DNA of 64,000 nucleotides. It comes from Neisseria arctica (GTDB lineage Bacteria; Pseudomonadota; Gammaproteobacteria; Burkholderiales; Neisseriaceae). Made by a program: the position numbers and the translations under genes. Below the pieces are notes generated by a model. The model had not been told where the DNA came from, did not search any database, and worked only from the letters and a program-made list of their open reading frames with translations. Of the stretch, positions 37,793 through 47,221 are shown piece by piece; the first letter of the stretch is position 1; each line of letters begins with the position of its first letter. The stretch spans positions 1,116,001-1,180,000 of the forward strand of contig NZ_CP091510.1 in NCBI RefSeq assembly GCF_022870905.1, written 5' to 3'.

Positions 37793-38500
37793 TTAAAGAT
37801 ATTTCTTCAGATATTTTGCCTGCAAAAAAACCATGTATGCACTGCTAAAAATAGGCAGCAACAGCCAGTAAGGGGATAATGTAAATGGGCTGCACAGGTA
37901 AAACAGAATGCTTAACCAAATAATGCCGCTCCGCCAGTATTTTGCCCGATGATAAATACCGGCACTCTCTCTTGAGGCATTCTTTTGACGGATACGCCGC
38001 ATGACCAAACCATCAATTAAGGCCAAAACATAGGCGGTAAAGGCTAAACCGACAAATAAAAAAATGTTACCGATACGGAGGGAGATAAGCTGTAAAGTTT
38101 TGTCGAAATGTTTCAGCAAGTCCAATCTCGGCATTAGGTAATTCTTGAAGCGGTATCCAAAATCTGTTTCAGTTTGTGCTGCTAACGCAGTATTAACCTG
38201 TGTCCACTCGAAAAACATCGTGCTGAGGGCATGGTAGGATAAACGGGCAACAGAGGTATTGATGTTTTCAGACGGCCTGTTTTCATCCTGCCACAGGCTG
38301 CGCTTGTCATGCTGGACCAGTTCCATATGCTTTAATTCCTGATTCAGCAAATCAGGAGTCTGTAAATAGTTTTGGCTAATCAAGGATAATCCGAAAATAA
38401 TCAATACAATTAAAAACACGGTATAGAGTGCTTTGAAGGGGGAGAGTAGGAACTTCAAAGGCAGAGAGTTCATATACCATCCGCTAGCTTTAGCTGCCAT
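37793..38500 (-). CDS. Integrative element membrane protein (DUF4400/TIGR03747-like)
   Basis: 235 residues from ATG 38498-38500 (MAAKASGWYMNSLPLKFLLS), overlapping the traD stop by 11 bases. Four hydrophobic segments, one near the N-terminus (ALYTVFLIVLIIFGLSLI), one in the middle (IGNIFLFVGLAFTAYVLALIDGL), two at the end (IIWLSILFYLCSPF, YWLLLPIFSSAYMVF). DUF4400 proteins lie behind traD in integrating conjugative elements of the GGI/PFGI-1 type and belong to their transfer machinery at the inner membrane. Contains one uptake sequence in its coding region (38269). Confidence 0.8.
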   Translation of the reverse strand: MAAKASGWYMNSLPLKFLLSPFKALYTVFLIVLIIFGLSLISQNYLQTPDLLNQELKHMELVQHDKRSLWQDENRPSENINTSVARLSYHALSTMFFEWTQVNTALAAQTETDFGYRFKNYLMPRLDLLKHFDKTLQLISLRIGNIFLFVGLAFTAYVLALIDGLVMRRIRQKNASRESAGIYHRAKYWRSGIIWLSILFYLCSPFTLSPYWLLLPIFSSAYMVFLQAKYLKKYL

Positions 38501-40538
38501 AGGCCACTCCTTCCACAAATGCACTTTCGTCTTCGACAGGCAGGCTTAGGCGGTAAGTTTCACGCATAGCCGCAGCAATATCGGTAATATGGCGAGGAAT
38601 AATTGCAGCTTCCTCAGAATCAACTTTTGGGAGTGGCAGCCTTATTTTGTACAACTGACCACCTTCAATCAATGCAAACGCCTGGCCTTTCGGAAGCTGT
38701 GTCAAATCAGCTACGGTCAGCATAGGAACGGTTTCTGCACCAATACGGTCTTCGTTACCACTGCCAAAATCCTCATGACTGTCAGGAAATGCGACATCAT
38801 TAGCGCGTGAGACCAAGGTACTGGCCATAATTTTTACTTCAGGTAACTGGTTGGTCAGCATTTCTGCAGTTTCTGCCGTCTTAACGCGAAGCATAATCAT
38901 GGTATTCAAGTTACCACCAATTTGGCCGGCCTTAGCCGGTGAACCGATTTTAGCCTCCACATCTTTCCAGGTTTGCGTGTAGACGGTTACTTGATAGCCT
39001 GCGCCGCCAGCCTTATTGAGCAACGGAATAAATTCATCTCCGATGAGCTCGTTAAACTCATCGGCATGAATGGATATCTTTCGCTTGCCGGTAACACCGC
39101 TTTGGCCAAAACCGTGTCCGTGTTTGTAAATTTGGCCGGCAAGTGACGTTAAATCTGCAAACATGGCGTTACCGACAGTTCCGGCAACCTCTGCGTCAGA
39201 AAGTGAATCCAGACCAACATAGACAACCGCATTGCTTTCAATCACTTTTCGCCAGTCCATAATTGGTCGGGAATCAAGCAAATCAGAAGTATCCGGGCTG
39301 ATGAGTTTGGCCACATCACCGGTGGTCAATTTTTCAAGCAGAGGATAGAGCGAGCTGACCAGCTTTTCAAAATAGGATCGGTCATTTGAAAGGATGCCGC
39401 CCAAGGCATCTATCAGCGGTTCATTGTGCTGTTTGGCCTTAAGAAAAGACCCCAATTTGATAGTATCCAAATTGCGTCCGGTTTTAACGGCCGTTTTGGC
39501 CTCTGATTCCGGTAAAGCGAATTCCTCAAATTCTTTTAGCCAACCGGGATAATTTTTATCCAAAATCAGACGGAAGTAGTCGCCGGCCAATTGGTCAACG
39601 TTGGCAGCAGCTTTATAGATATTTTCGTAATTAGGCTTGATGGACAAGCCTTCCATGGTTTTAGTCAGCACATTGACAAAGCGCCATACGAAATCCCGGA
39701 AGGCGGCCGACTGCCCCTCACTGGGCAACTGATTGGCGATACGGGTGGCTACTTCCGTGATACGGCCATAGTCACTAATCGGGTTATAACGGCAACTGTG
39801 CTCCGGAAAACCCAAATGAAACATGTAGAAGGGTCTTCCTGCTTTTTGTGCTTCCACATACATACGGATCATCAAATCCGCATCACCTTTAGGGTCAAAT
39901 GCAATAGTTACATCGCCACGGGCGATATCCTGCACAATCATGGTTTCACACAGGCGGGTTTTGCCGACACGGGTGGTGCCAAGTACAACTTTGTGGCCGA
40001 CACGTTCCCCCAAGTCTTCCCAAATATCTTGTTCATCTATTTCAATCCCGTGGAGTTCAGGTGACCCGCCGACAGGAGGTAATGGTGCAACCGGATTCCA
40101 CCAGGCATTTTTGCGCGTCAGGTGTGTCACCCAATTGCTGCCCGGGGTTTCAATTTCATATTTTCTTGCCGCACGGTACAAGGCGGAAGGCCTCAAAAGA
40201 TGCTCGTTTTCCGGTTGGCGAACCATGAACAGACGCTGGGTATGGGTCTGCGTCCAACGGAAGCCCTTACCCAGGTAAAGAGCCTTATCTGATACGGGAA
40301 TTTCATCTGCTGTCAGTGCATAGTAGGGTAGTCTGCGGATATTCTTGCGAAATTTCATGATGCGTCTGGCAGAAAGCGTACGTTTTAGTGCGGCACCGCC
40401 GCAAAACAGCAGACCGCCGTAAGCAACCGGTGTCGGCATAGGCAACACGGTCAATGCTGCGGCAGCTGAAGTATAAGCTGCGACACTGATCCACTCATAA
40501 GGGGCTCGATAAACATTTTCGGGAAATTGGGTACTCAT
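38490..40538 (-). CDS. traD: Conjugative coupling ATPase TraD (SXT/ICE type)
   Basis: 682 residues. Two N-terminal membrane helices (about 15-50), then the ATPase. Walker A GTTRVGKTR at about 190, FDPKGDADL, Walker B ISIHADEFNELIGDEF, and VTVYTQTWKDVEAKIG with the sensor Gln. It is the type IV coupling protein that feeds relaxase-DNA to the conjugation channel. The ATG overlaps the traI stop (ATGA) and a GGAGCAGGA site precedes it. It appears complete. Confidence 0.93.
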   Translation of the reverse strand: MSTQFPENVYRAPYEWISVAAYTSAAAALTVLPMPTPVAYGGLLFCGGAALKRTLSARRIMKFRKNIRRLPYYALTADEIPVSDKALYLGKGFRWTQTHTQRLFMVRQPENEHLLRPSALYRAARKYEIETPGSNWVTHLTRKNAWWNPVAPLPPVGGSPELHGIEIDEQDIWEDLGERVGHKVVLGTTRVGKTRLCETMIVQDIARGDVTIAFDPKGDADLMIRMYVEAQKAGRPFYMFHLGFPEHSCRYNPISDYGRITEVATRIANQLPSEGQSAAFRDFVWRFVNVLTKTMEGLSIKPNYENIYKAAANVDQLAGDYFRLILDKNYPGWLKEFEEFALPESEAKTAVKTGRNLDTIKLGSFLKAKQHNEPLIDALGGILSNDRSYFEKLVSSLYPLLEKLTTGDVAKLISPDTSDLLDSRPIMDWRKVIESNAVVYVGLDSLSDAEVAGTVGNAMFADLTSLAGQIYKHGHGFGQSGVTGKRKISIHADEFNELIGDEFIPLLNKAGGAGYQVTVYTQTWKDVEAKIGSPAKAGQIGGNLNTMIMLRVKTAETAEMLTNQLPEVKIMASTLVSRANDVAFPDSHEDFGSGNEDRIGAETVPMLTVADLTQLPKGQAFALIEGGQLYKIRLPLPKVDSEEAAIIPRHITDIAAAMRETYRLSLPVEDESAFVEGVAYGS

Positions 40539-43035
40539 TCCTGCTCCAGATTCAAAAGGTCAGCATCATTTTCCAAGGCGATATTGGTATTGTTCGCCGG
40601 GCGAGAGCTGGGCTGGATAATATGTTTGATATTGTGTTCGGGAATCAGATAACAATAAAACAGACGTTTATTGCTGCCATTGTTGGCAATAGCGCGAAAT
40701 AGCGCTGTACGCTTACTTCTTTTGTGCAGACGCAAAGATTCAAAGCCTTTCTGTGCCATAGGCCCAAAACTTTCCGTATCCGATTTATTGAACACGCCAC
40801 CTGCATAATCCCTAAAAATAACAGGGGAAACCAACAGCATACCGTGTTCAATGAAATGAACCGGCGAACCTGATTGATTGGTCGAAATTGATCCATCTGC
40901 CAATCCGTTGCCGAGCCAATGGATGAATTGGATACCGCGCTGGCGGGCTTCTACCTTTTTTTCTTCGATTGCGGGGATAATCTGCTCTTCGTTCTCTGCT
41001 TCCGCTTTAAGCTGTTGCTCAGCCATGCTGCTTTCCAAAATCGTGATTTCTTTCAGGCCTGACTGAACGTCTTCAAGTGTCGGATCAGGGGCAATTTTTA
41101 CCGGTCTAGGACTTGATTCCGGAGCGGATTGACGTTCACGGATGATTTCTTGCAATCCTGTTTGAGCAGTATCTGCCTGTGTCAGTTTTTCTATTGGTTG
41201 TTTTTTCTGATTTTCCGGACTGCTTGGCGGTTTTTCTTCGTCAAATACTTCGGCAAATAGTTGTGTCAACAAGGTTTTGTTGGATTTTCCTACCGGTTTT
41301 CTATTCTTGGGCTCCGTATTTGCAGACTTATTTTGATTTTGGATTTTGCCGCCCACCACCTCAGACTGTAATGGAATATCGGTTTTGGGAATTTCAGGTC
41401 GCCGTGATTCAGAATTCGACGGCAAAGATTCTGTAGCCGTACCTCCCTGCTCGATGACGGAATCAGCCTCTTCTTCAGTAATCAAATTGAATTTGGAAAG
41501 CAGGCCGTCTATACCTACGACAGTATCTTCCGGCACAGGTACGGTAGGCAGAGAAATCGGCAGGTCATCAGTTTTTTTCTGCGCAACACTGGTTTGCTCG
41601 GGTTCGGTTATATGGAGGGAAGATACGTTTTCAGGAGAAGATCCCTTATGAGCCAAGAAGTCTACTTTCGCTTTCTGCTTGGCATCATCTTGCAAATCGG
41701 AGGTTTTATGCACGTCTGGAACCGGAACCGGCTGTTCTATGACGGGGAGGGTTGCCGGTTTTCCGGTAATAACTTGCAGACTGCCCTTAAATTCCTCAGG
41801 AAACGTACCGTCAGGGTAGAGTGTAGTTGCTTTAAAGCATAACACACTGAAATTGGCAGAAATTCGTTCGCCATCATTGCGGGTAAAGTTGACTTCGATA
41901 TTGGAAACGGCTCTAAATGGATCTGAGGCAGGTACAATGGCACCGTATTCGTACAGAGTATCGAAAATCCGTTGATTATCGGAAGGAAAAGACGGCGCAG
42001 CAGGATGGCGATGATTGTGTAGGTATTGACGGACAAAGTCAGGGACATTTTTGGCCATCATGTAGATAAAATCACCTTGGCGGAAAAGGTCACCTCCCGC
42101 CGTAGTGGCGATACTGAAATGTGCGCCACGGTCAGACAACATCTCCCGTAAGGTTTCCATCACGGTTTCAATCAACGGCGTGCGTTTTGCGGAAGCAAAA
42201 CGTTGACGGCTGCCTGATTTCAAGTCGCGGGAAACGGATACCATATCTGCACGCGTAATTACTTCCTGCAGCGGGCTGCCATCTTTTTGTCCGCTCAAAT
42301 AATTACGCAATTCAATCATCAGGCTTGGGTCGGTTTTGGCAATCCAACGCCGGACATGCGCGGGCACCAAACTCTGAAAAAACGTCCAGGCGATTTCGGT
42401 ATGGGCGCGATAGGCCGATCGTGCATCAGGAAAAGTCACACGATAATATGCTTGGTCGCTGTCTGTCATTGATCCTGCATCAGGCAACCATAGTGTGTGC
42501 TCGTGTGTGACTGTGTCAGCATACAGTTCGATGCTGAAACCGGTAATGGTCTTGCCCACATCATGCAATATGGCCGCGCACATAATGCCGTAACGCCATA
42601 CGGCTGTTTTTTTGCAATATCTTCGGTTTTTGCATTGGGCGGCCAGGATTGTGAAGTTGAGGCAATCAGTGCCAGGCAGGCAACGTCAAGCGTATGCTTG
42701 ACCAGGCCGCCGTCTCCTGCATGGTGGTGTGATTCCGAAGCCGGAAGGCGCTGTACGAATTCGATATATTGGTACAAAAAAGGCAGGGCATCTTTCTGCC
42801 AGTTTTCATTAGACAGCCCCAGATTGTTTTTAATATTCGCAAGCAGAGGAGACAGATCCAGTGTACGGACAAGCTGATCTGCATTCAGCACCAAAAACCG
42901 ATCGCCACTGATACAGGGCATATCGGTTTTTGGTAAATCGTCATCGGCTGATGTATCGGATTTGTGTTTCAGTAGGTAGATGGCCGATAACGCGCCGGCA
43001 GACAGTGAGCCGAGCAGTAGGGTTTCCAGCAGCAT
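40535..43035 (-). pseudogene. traI: TraI/MobH-type relaxase, frameshifted
   Basis: Two overlapping frames form one MobH-family relaxase of about 833 residues. The N-terminal part starts MLLETLLLGSLSAGALSAIY at ATG 43035 and has ESHHHAGDGGLVKHTLDVA; the remainder begins IMCAAILHDVGKTITGFSIE, so the HD motif is split across the break. In the T7 tract at 42607-42613 (A7 on the coding strand) one more A would restore the frame. The C-terminal TraI_2_C region (IQFIHWLGNGLADGSI) is intact; the middle is low-complexity, Gln/Pro-rich. The relaxase nicks at oriT and leads transfer. Followed by traD with ATGA overlap. Confidence 0.88.
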
Positions 43036-43046
43036 AGAATCCCGTG

Positions 43047-43709
43047 TCACTCACAATACAGCAGGGCACGCAGCCATGCTGCAGTTTTACCTGCTTCTTC
43101 ATGCGGCTGGTCCAGTACAATCAGATTAGGGAGCTTCATCTCGTGACGGCGGATGAAGCGGGAGAGACTTTCTTGGGTGGAATTCCAAATATCCGGACCG
43201 TACTGGGCGCGGAAAAAAAGGATTTCAAAATCCTGCGACAGGGCATGAATCAAGTCGTCGTCACATGCTGTTGAAGGCAAATCAGCAAGAATCTGTGTCA
43301 GCTTTTCTATTAAAAAGGGCGGGGTTTCGCTGCCGTCTTCAAACGTCATCAGTTCCATAAAGCCATCGGCACGCCCAATCCAATAAGTCAGCAGGCCGCT
43401 CCAGTTGGCATGGAGGTTCTTAAAATTCGAGAGCGCAGCGAATAACGTTCGGATATCGGTCTCAGTCATTTTGATCAATTGTGCTTCTTGAGGCCAATGT
43501 TCGTAACCATTTTGATCATGTAAATTTCTTCTTTCAATTAACCACCCAGGTTCTCCTTCTACTCCTCCTAAACAACTTTGTTCTCGAAGCAACTCTTCTA
43601 ATTCTGTAAATCGCTCATTTTCTATTAAACAAGATAAAGCAAATTTAATAGCTGCATCTTCATTCAGTAATTCTTCTAAGTCTCTAAAAACTAAGTTATA
43701 TAAATTCAT
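43047..43709 (-). CDS. Chimeric hypothetical protein: immunity-like N-terminus, element-type C-terminus
   Basis: 220 residues from ATG 43707-43709 (MNLYNLVFRDLEELLNEDAA), preceded by AAGTGAGAC. The first about 60 residues are A/T-rich and helical (IKFALSCLIENERFTELEEL), as in immunity proteins, and directly follow a toxin fragment. From about 43530 down, base composition changes to that of the traI operon (GLLTYWIGRADGFMELMTFE, DFEILFFRAQYGPDIWNSTQ). The stop lies 11 bases before the traI start. I infer a fusion of an immunity gene with a gene of the transfer operon; neither part has a recognised family. Confidence 0.55.
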   Translation of the reverse strand: MNLYNLVFRDLEELLNEDAAIKFALSCLIENERFTELEELLREQSCLGGVEGEPGWLIERRNLHDQNGYEHWPQEAQLIKMTETDIRTLFAALSNFKNLHANWSGLLTYWIGRADGFMELMTFEDGSETPPFLIEKLTQILADLPSTACDDDLIHALSQDFEILFFRAQYGPDIWNSTQESLSRFIRRHEMKLPNLIVLDQPHEEAGKTAAWLRALLYCE

Positions 43710-43716
43710 ATAAGTC

Positions 43717-43885
43717 TCACTTAATAGGGTGAACATTACCAACATAAGGACTTTTTGTTTTAGGATCAATATTTATATACACTTTAAATTTGATACCGCC
43801 TTCTTTAATTATGGAACTAGTTTCGCCATTCTTTTGGCTAGAGCATCATCAAAATCTATTAAATCATAAATATATAAACAAGCGT
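43717..43885 (-). pseudogene. Eroded toxin C-terminus of a fourth cassette
   Basis: On the minus strand a frame reading YIYDLIDFDDALAKRMAKLV runs into a stop; one frame over it continues ETSSIIKEGGIKFKVYINID, PKTKSPYVGNVHPIK and stops at 43717. It is A/T-rich like the toxin tails in this locus. It lies directly upstream of the immunity-like start at 43709 and directly after a boundary repeat. It has no FhaB part left. Toxin family not recognised. Confidence 0.55.
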
Positions 43886-44071
43886 AGGGTGTGTGCCCCA
43901 GCACGCACGCGTTTGAACAATATACAGGGAATTTGGATATTTACGTTTATAACAAATGCCGTCTGAAAAATCTTATAAATTTTCAGACGGCATTGAATTC
44001 AAATCCATAGAACTCGTGCGTGCTGGGGCACACACCCTACCTGTGGATTTTAGGTTTCATGCAGGCTATGG
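43886..44071. repeat. Cassette boundary repeat, copy 1
   Basis: An uptake-sequence hairpin (43955-43994) and the sequence GTGCGTGCTGGGGCACACACC (near 44015-44035) leading to CATGCAGGCTATGGCT. Here the GTGCG block is also present inverted at 43886-43910, so the whole copy is a large palindrome. The right side touches the stop of the immunity gene at 44066. Confidence 0.75.
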
Positions 44072-44506
44072 CTTTTCTTTTTCCAGCTTTTCATAAACTT
44101 CTTTAACTGCTTTTTCCGATAGAGGTGCACCACATCGGCTACAGTATTTTATAAAGGGAGATATTCCTTTTGTGTAAGAAATGGAATTACTATCCATACC
44201 GATTGCTTTACCATTTAATTTTTGAAACCTATGGCAATGTGGGCACACCCCTAATATTAAGGTAGATATTAAACTATATAAAACAACGATCCAAAATATT
44301 CCTATCATCCACATTAAATGAGTATCATCTAATTGGATGTTAAATTTATAAATTTTATTCAATAATAAATATAAGACAATAATGGGTATGAAATAATAGA
44401 TTAATCTTGATGGGAATAATCTATTTTGGAACTTTTTTGCTGTTATTAGTTCACTTTCTTTATTTTTTGGTTTAAAAGGTAGGGTTTCATTGTAATCTTT
44501 TTTCAT
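44066..44506 (-). CDS. Putative membrane immunity protein with zinc ribbon
   Basis: 146 residues. Two adjacent hydrophobic helices (YFIPIIVLYLLLNKIY at about 38-55 and MWMIGIFWIVVLYSLISTLI at about 65-85), followed by CPHC and, 35 residues on, CSRC, a treble-clef or ribbon-like metal site. Its start overlaps the toxin cassette stop by 20 bases, so the two are translated together. This coupling is typical of immunity genes. A membrane immunity protein suggests a toxin acting at the inner membrane. The family is not recognised. Confidence 0.65.
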   Translation of the reverse strand: MKKDYNETLPFKPKNKESELITAKKFQNRLFPSRLIYYFIPIIVLYLLLNKIYKFNIQLDDTHLMWMIGIFWIVVLYSLISTLILGVCPHCHRFQKLNGKAIGMDSNSISYTKGISPFIKYCSRCGAPLSEKAVKEVYEKLEKEKP

Positions 44507-46610
44507 GTTTGTTAGTCCTATAATTTAAAAAGTCCCATTTAATTACTCCACCAACTCCTAATTGTGTTTTAGCCGTAGCATTATTAGACCAGTTTTTATA
44601 AATAGATGAAGTTCCATCTGTTTTATATTCTCTCCCTTCGGTTACTTCCGTATTTAAATTCACAACTCCTGCATTTAGCTCAACAGAAGCTTTAGTTGAT
44701 AATGTGGCAGAATCAGGATTTGGCTTAGAGCCAAATGTTACTTCTCCTAAGTTGGCACTGGAGGAAATATTTACATTTTTTTCCTCTCTTTCCCATTTGC
44801 CTGCCTTAGCTTTAGCACCGACACCTATACCCACACCACCTTCAAATTGTGCTGCTGCCCCTCTGTTTCCGATGGCAACATTAGCTTTAACATTGCCTCC
44901 TACCCCAAGATAAAGTGCAGCATCTGTTGAGACTGAAAGCTCCATGCCTGTGGGATAAGTATAATCTTTCCAGCCATTATAGGTACTTGTATCAATTTTA
45001 TTCCTTAAGTTTACACAGGTAGATGTATTGATACCCTTGTCACAGGCTGCATATAAGTCTTTTTGATTTTTTATTGCCGTACTTTCCCATTTATTCTCTA
45101 CTTCAAGCTCACAAGATAAATTTCCTTTACAAGCTTTAAGCTCCGATTTCATTACCTGACGCTGGCCAATTTGCAGGTGGTAATTATTCTCCACCGCATT
45201 CTGCCCAGCCACAGCACCAATCTGCGCATTCAAAGCCGAATCACCGGCCAAACCACCCGATACCGTGCCGAATACCGCCGATAAGTCGCTGACCAGTGTC
45301 TTTTCCTGCTCACCCAATATGCTCGGATTGGTCGCTGCTTCTTCGCCAAACAGGGTTTGTGTGATGGCTTTGGCCGCCAGCTCGCTGCCCGCGCCGCTGA
45401 CGGCACCGGCTTCAAAGCTGCCGCCGTTTACAACGGCCAATACGCCGCTGTTGACAGCATGGGCAAGCAGTTGCAGTGCTTCATTCGGATGGCTGCCGTT
45501 TTGACCGAAAGTTTGGCCGATCAGTTGGGCGGTGTAGGGGCTGGCGGTATTGACCGCTGCCTGAACTTCGCTTTGGCCGCCAAGTATGCCGGTAATCAGT
45601 GTCGTACCTGCGTTTAAGGCTCGGGCTTTGCTGCCGCCTGTTTCCCATGCTTTCACATTCTCCCGTGCTTCATTCAGACGGCCTCTGGCTGCTTCGATAT
45701 CGCTTTGATTGCCGCTGAAGGTTGCACCCATCAGTTCTGTTTCAGCATTGCTGAGGGCTTCTTGGGCTTTGGCCAGTTGGTTTTGGCGGTAAGTCGATAC
45801 GGCTGAAGCCACATTTGCCGTGGCCTTCGCCACAATCTGCTGTTTCTCCGTAATCTTGGCCAAATCGGGTAGGGCAGCAACGGCTCGGTGCGCGCTGCTG
45901 CTGTCGCTGTTTATGCCCAGTTCCTGTACGGTGGTGTCTTTACCGGCTATGTTCAGACGGCCTTCGCTCAGGGTGGCGTAGGTGGTGGTGCTGTCGCCGC
46001 CTTTTTCATATTGCGGCAAAGACGGGCTGAAGCTGCTGCCGTCGGTGTAGCCCGGTTCATTGTCGGGGTTTTCGCCATAGCCGCCGCTTAAGCCGACATT
46101 GGACGCGCTGTAGCTGCTTTGGTTTTGAATGTTTTCAAAGGTAAAGCGGTTGGCGGTCAGCTCGTTTTGCTCTTTAGGCGCGGTGGAGGCAATCGCGCCG
46201 CCTTTGAGGTGGACGCTGTCGGTGTTGATGTGGTAGCCGCCGTCTCCGGCGAAGAGGCCGGATTGGACGGATACGGTGTCGCTGCTGCCCGAGGCTTTGC
46301 TTTGGCTGAAGTTGCCCGAGGCTTCCCATGCGGTGCCAAAGGATACTTGAACGCGTACGCCCGCGCCGGTCTGTTTGTTTTCCTGCTCGAGATGGTCTTG
46401 GACGCTTTCGATGTTCAGACGGCCGCTCACACCGGCATCGATGCGGTTGGCGGTGGCCGCTGCCCCTTTGAGGGTGGTATCGCCTTCGCTCGCCAATTGG
46501 ATATTGTCGGCTTTGAGGGTGGTGTGGTCGTGGGTTTGGGCAAGATAACGGTTTCTGCCTTTGCTGCCGCCGACTTCGCCATAGGCGTACACACCGGTTT
46601 GCGCGCCCAC
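44487..46610 (-). CDS. Silent FhaB/TpsA 3' cassette A with alternative toxin tail
   Basis: 707 codons open from a GTG, with no signal, TPS domain, promoter or ribosome site: a promoterless cassette. Homology to the full fhaB starts upstream at about 46725 in DNA and continues nearly identical through the VENN motif (NAVENNYHLQ, about residue 473; near 45185). After that it is unique: a Cys-rich lead (LKACKGNLSCELEVENKW, AACDKGINTSTC) and a Gly-rich beta-type segment (YLGVGGNVKANVAIGN, GGVGIGVGAKAKAG). This unique part is A/T-rich. Overlaps its immunity gene. Comparable to the tpsC cassettes of meningococci. Confidence 0.8.
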   Translation of the reverse strand: MGAQTGVYAYGEVGGSKGRNRYLAQTHDHTTLKADNIQLASEGDTTLKGAAATANRIDAGVSGRLNIESVQDHLEQENKQTGAGVRVQVSFGTAWEASGNFSQSKASGSSDTVSVQSGLFAGDGGYHINTDSVHLKGGAIASTAPKEQNELTANRFTFENIQNQSSYSASNVGLSGGYGENPDNEPGYTDGSSFSPSLPQYEKGGDSTTTYATLSEGRLNIAGKDTTVQELGINSDSSSAHRAVAALPDLAKITEKQQIVAKATANVASAVSTYRQNQLAKAQEALSNAETELMGATFSGNQSDIEAARGRLNEARENVKAWETGGSKARALNAGTTLITGILGGQSEVQAAVNTASPYTAQLIGQTFGQNGSHPNEALQLLAHAVNSGVLAVVNGGSFEAGAVSGAGSELAAKAITQTLFGEEAATNPSILGEQEKTLVSDLSAVFGTVSGGLAGDSALNAQIGAVAGQNAVENNYHLQIGQRQVMKSELKACKGNLSCELEVENKWESTAIKNQKDLYAACDKGINTSTCVNLRNKIDTSTYNGWKDYTYPTGMELSVSTDAALYLGVGGNVKANVAIGNRGAAAQFEGGVGIGVGAKAKAGKWEREEKNVNISSSANLGEVTFGSKPNPDSATLSTKASVELNAGVVNLNTEVTEGREYKTDGTSSIYKNWSNNATAKTQLGVGGVIKWDFLNYRTNKHEKRLQ

Positions 46611-46738
46611 GGAAGCGCCGACACCGACCGATGCGCCGAGGCTGCTGTTTTTGCCGTCGGCTGTTTGGGCGGATTGGCCGGATTCGAGGATGAGGTCTTT
46701 GGCCGAATCTAAGCGCAGGATATCGGAGGAGAGATGAC

Positions 46739-46862
46739 AAAAAAGCCGTCTGAAAGATTTGATGGCTTTCAGACGGCTTTTTCTACGAGTAGGCCATAGA
46801 ACACGTGCGCGCTTAGGCGCACACCCTACACATGGATTTTAAGTTTCATGCAGGCTACGGCT
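46739..46862. repeat. Cassette boundary repeat, copy 2
   Basis: An uptake-sequence hairpin (AAAAAGCCGTCTGAAAG... to ...CTTTCAGACGGCTTTTT), then CATAGAACACGTGCGCGC, CACACCCTACACATGGATTT and CATGCAGGCTACGGCTTGC. It fills the gap between the immunity gene ending at 46878 and the 5' edge of cassette A. Confidence 0.75.
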
Positions 46863-46877
46863 TGCTACGCTTGCTTG

Positions 46878-47192
46878 TCATTCAGTACGAATTTTACCAA
46901 TTTTTTTACGAACCAAATCTAGCGTTTTAAAACCAGCAACATCATCACCGTTTTTATATTGCACATATGCTTGTTCAATCAGCTGTAAACACTCGTCAAA
47001 AACAGGTTTATTACCTTTTTCTCTTTTTGCTAAGTCAATTCCTAATCTAAGCCCTTCGAATGCCAAAGATAAAGACCATTGGCTATCAAATGGCCGACCT
47101 TCCCTATTAGGAAAATCTGAAGGGGCACACATTGCTACAAAGCCAACATAATCTTTAAAACCATGTAAATCATCAAATGGGAAATCGTTCAT
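46878..47192 (-). CDS. Putative immunity protein of cassette B
   Basis: 104 residues (MNDFPFDDLHGFKDYVGFVA...), acidic to neutral, soluble, mostly helical (SLSLAFEGLRLGIDLAKREK; PVFDECLQLIEQAYVQYKNG). No family recognised. AAGGATTTTAA lies before its ATG, 30 bases beyond the toxin stop at 47222. Position and size mark it as the immunity partner of the nuclease-like tail in cassette B. Confidence 0.65.
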   Translation of the reverse strand: MNDFPFDDLHGFKDYVGFVAMCAPSDFPNREGRPFDSQWSLSLAFEGLRLGIDLAKREKGNKPVFDECLQLIEQAYVQYKNGDDVAGFKTLDLVRKKIGKIRTE

Positions 47193-47221
47193 TTAAAATC
47201 CTTATGTTTCAAAATTAATAA

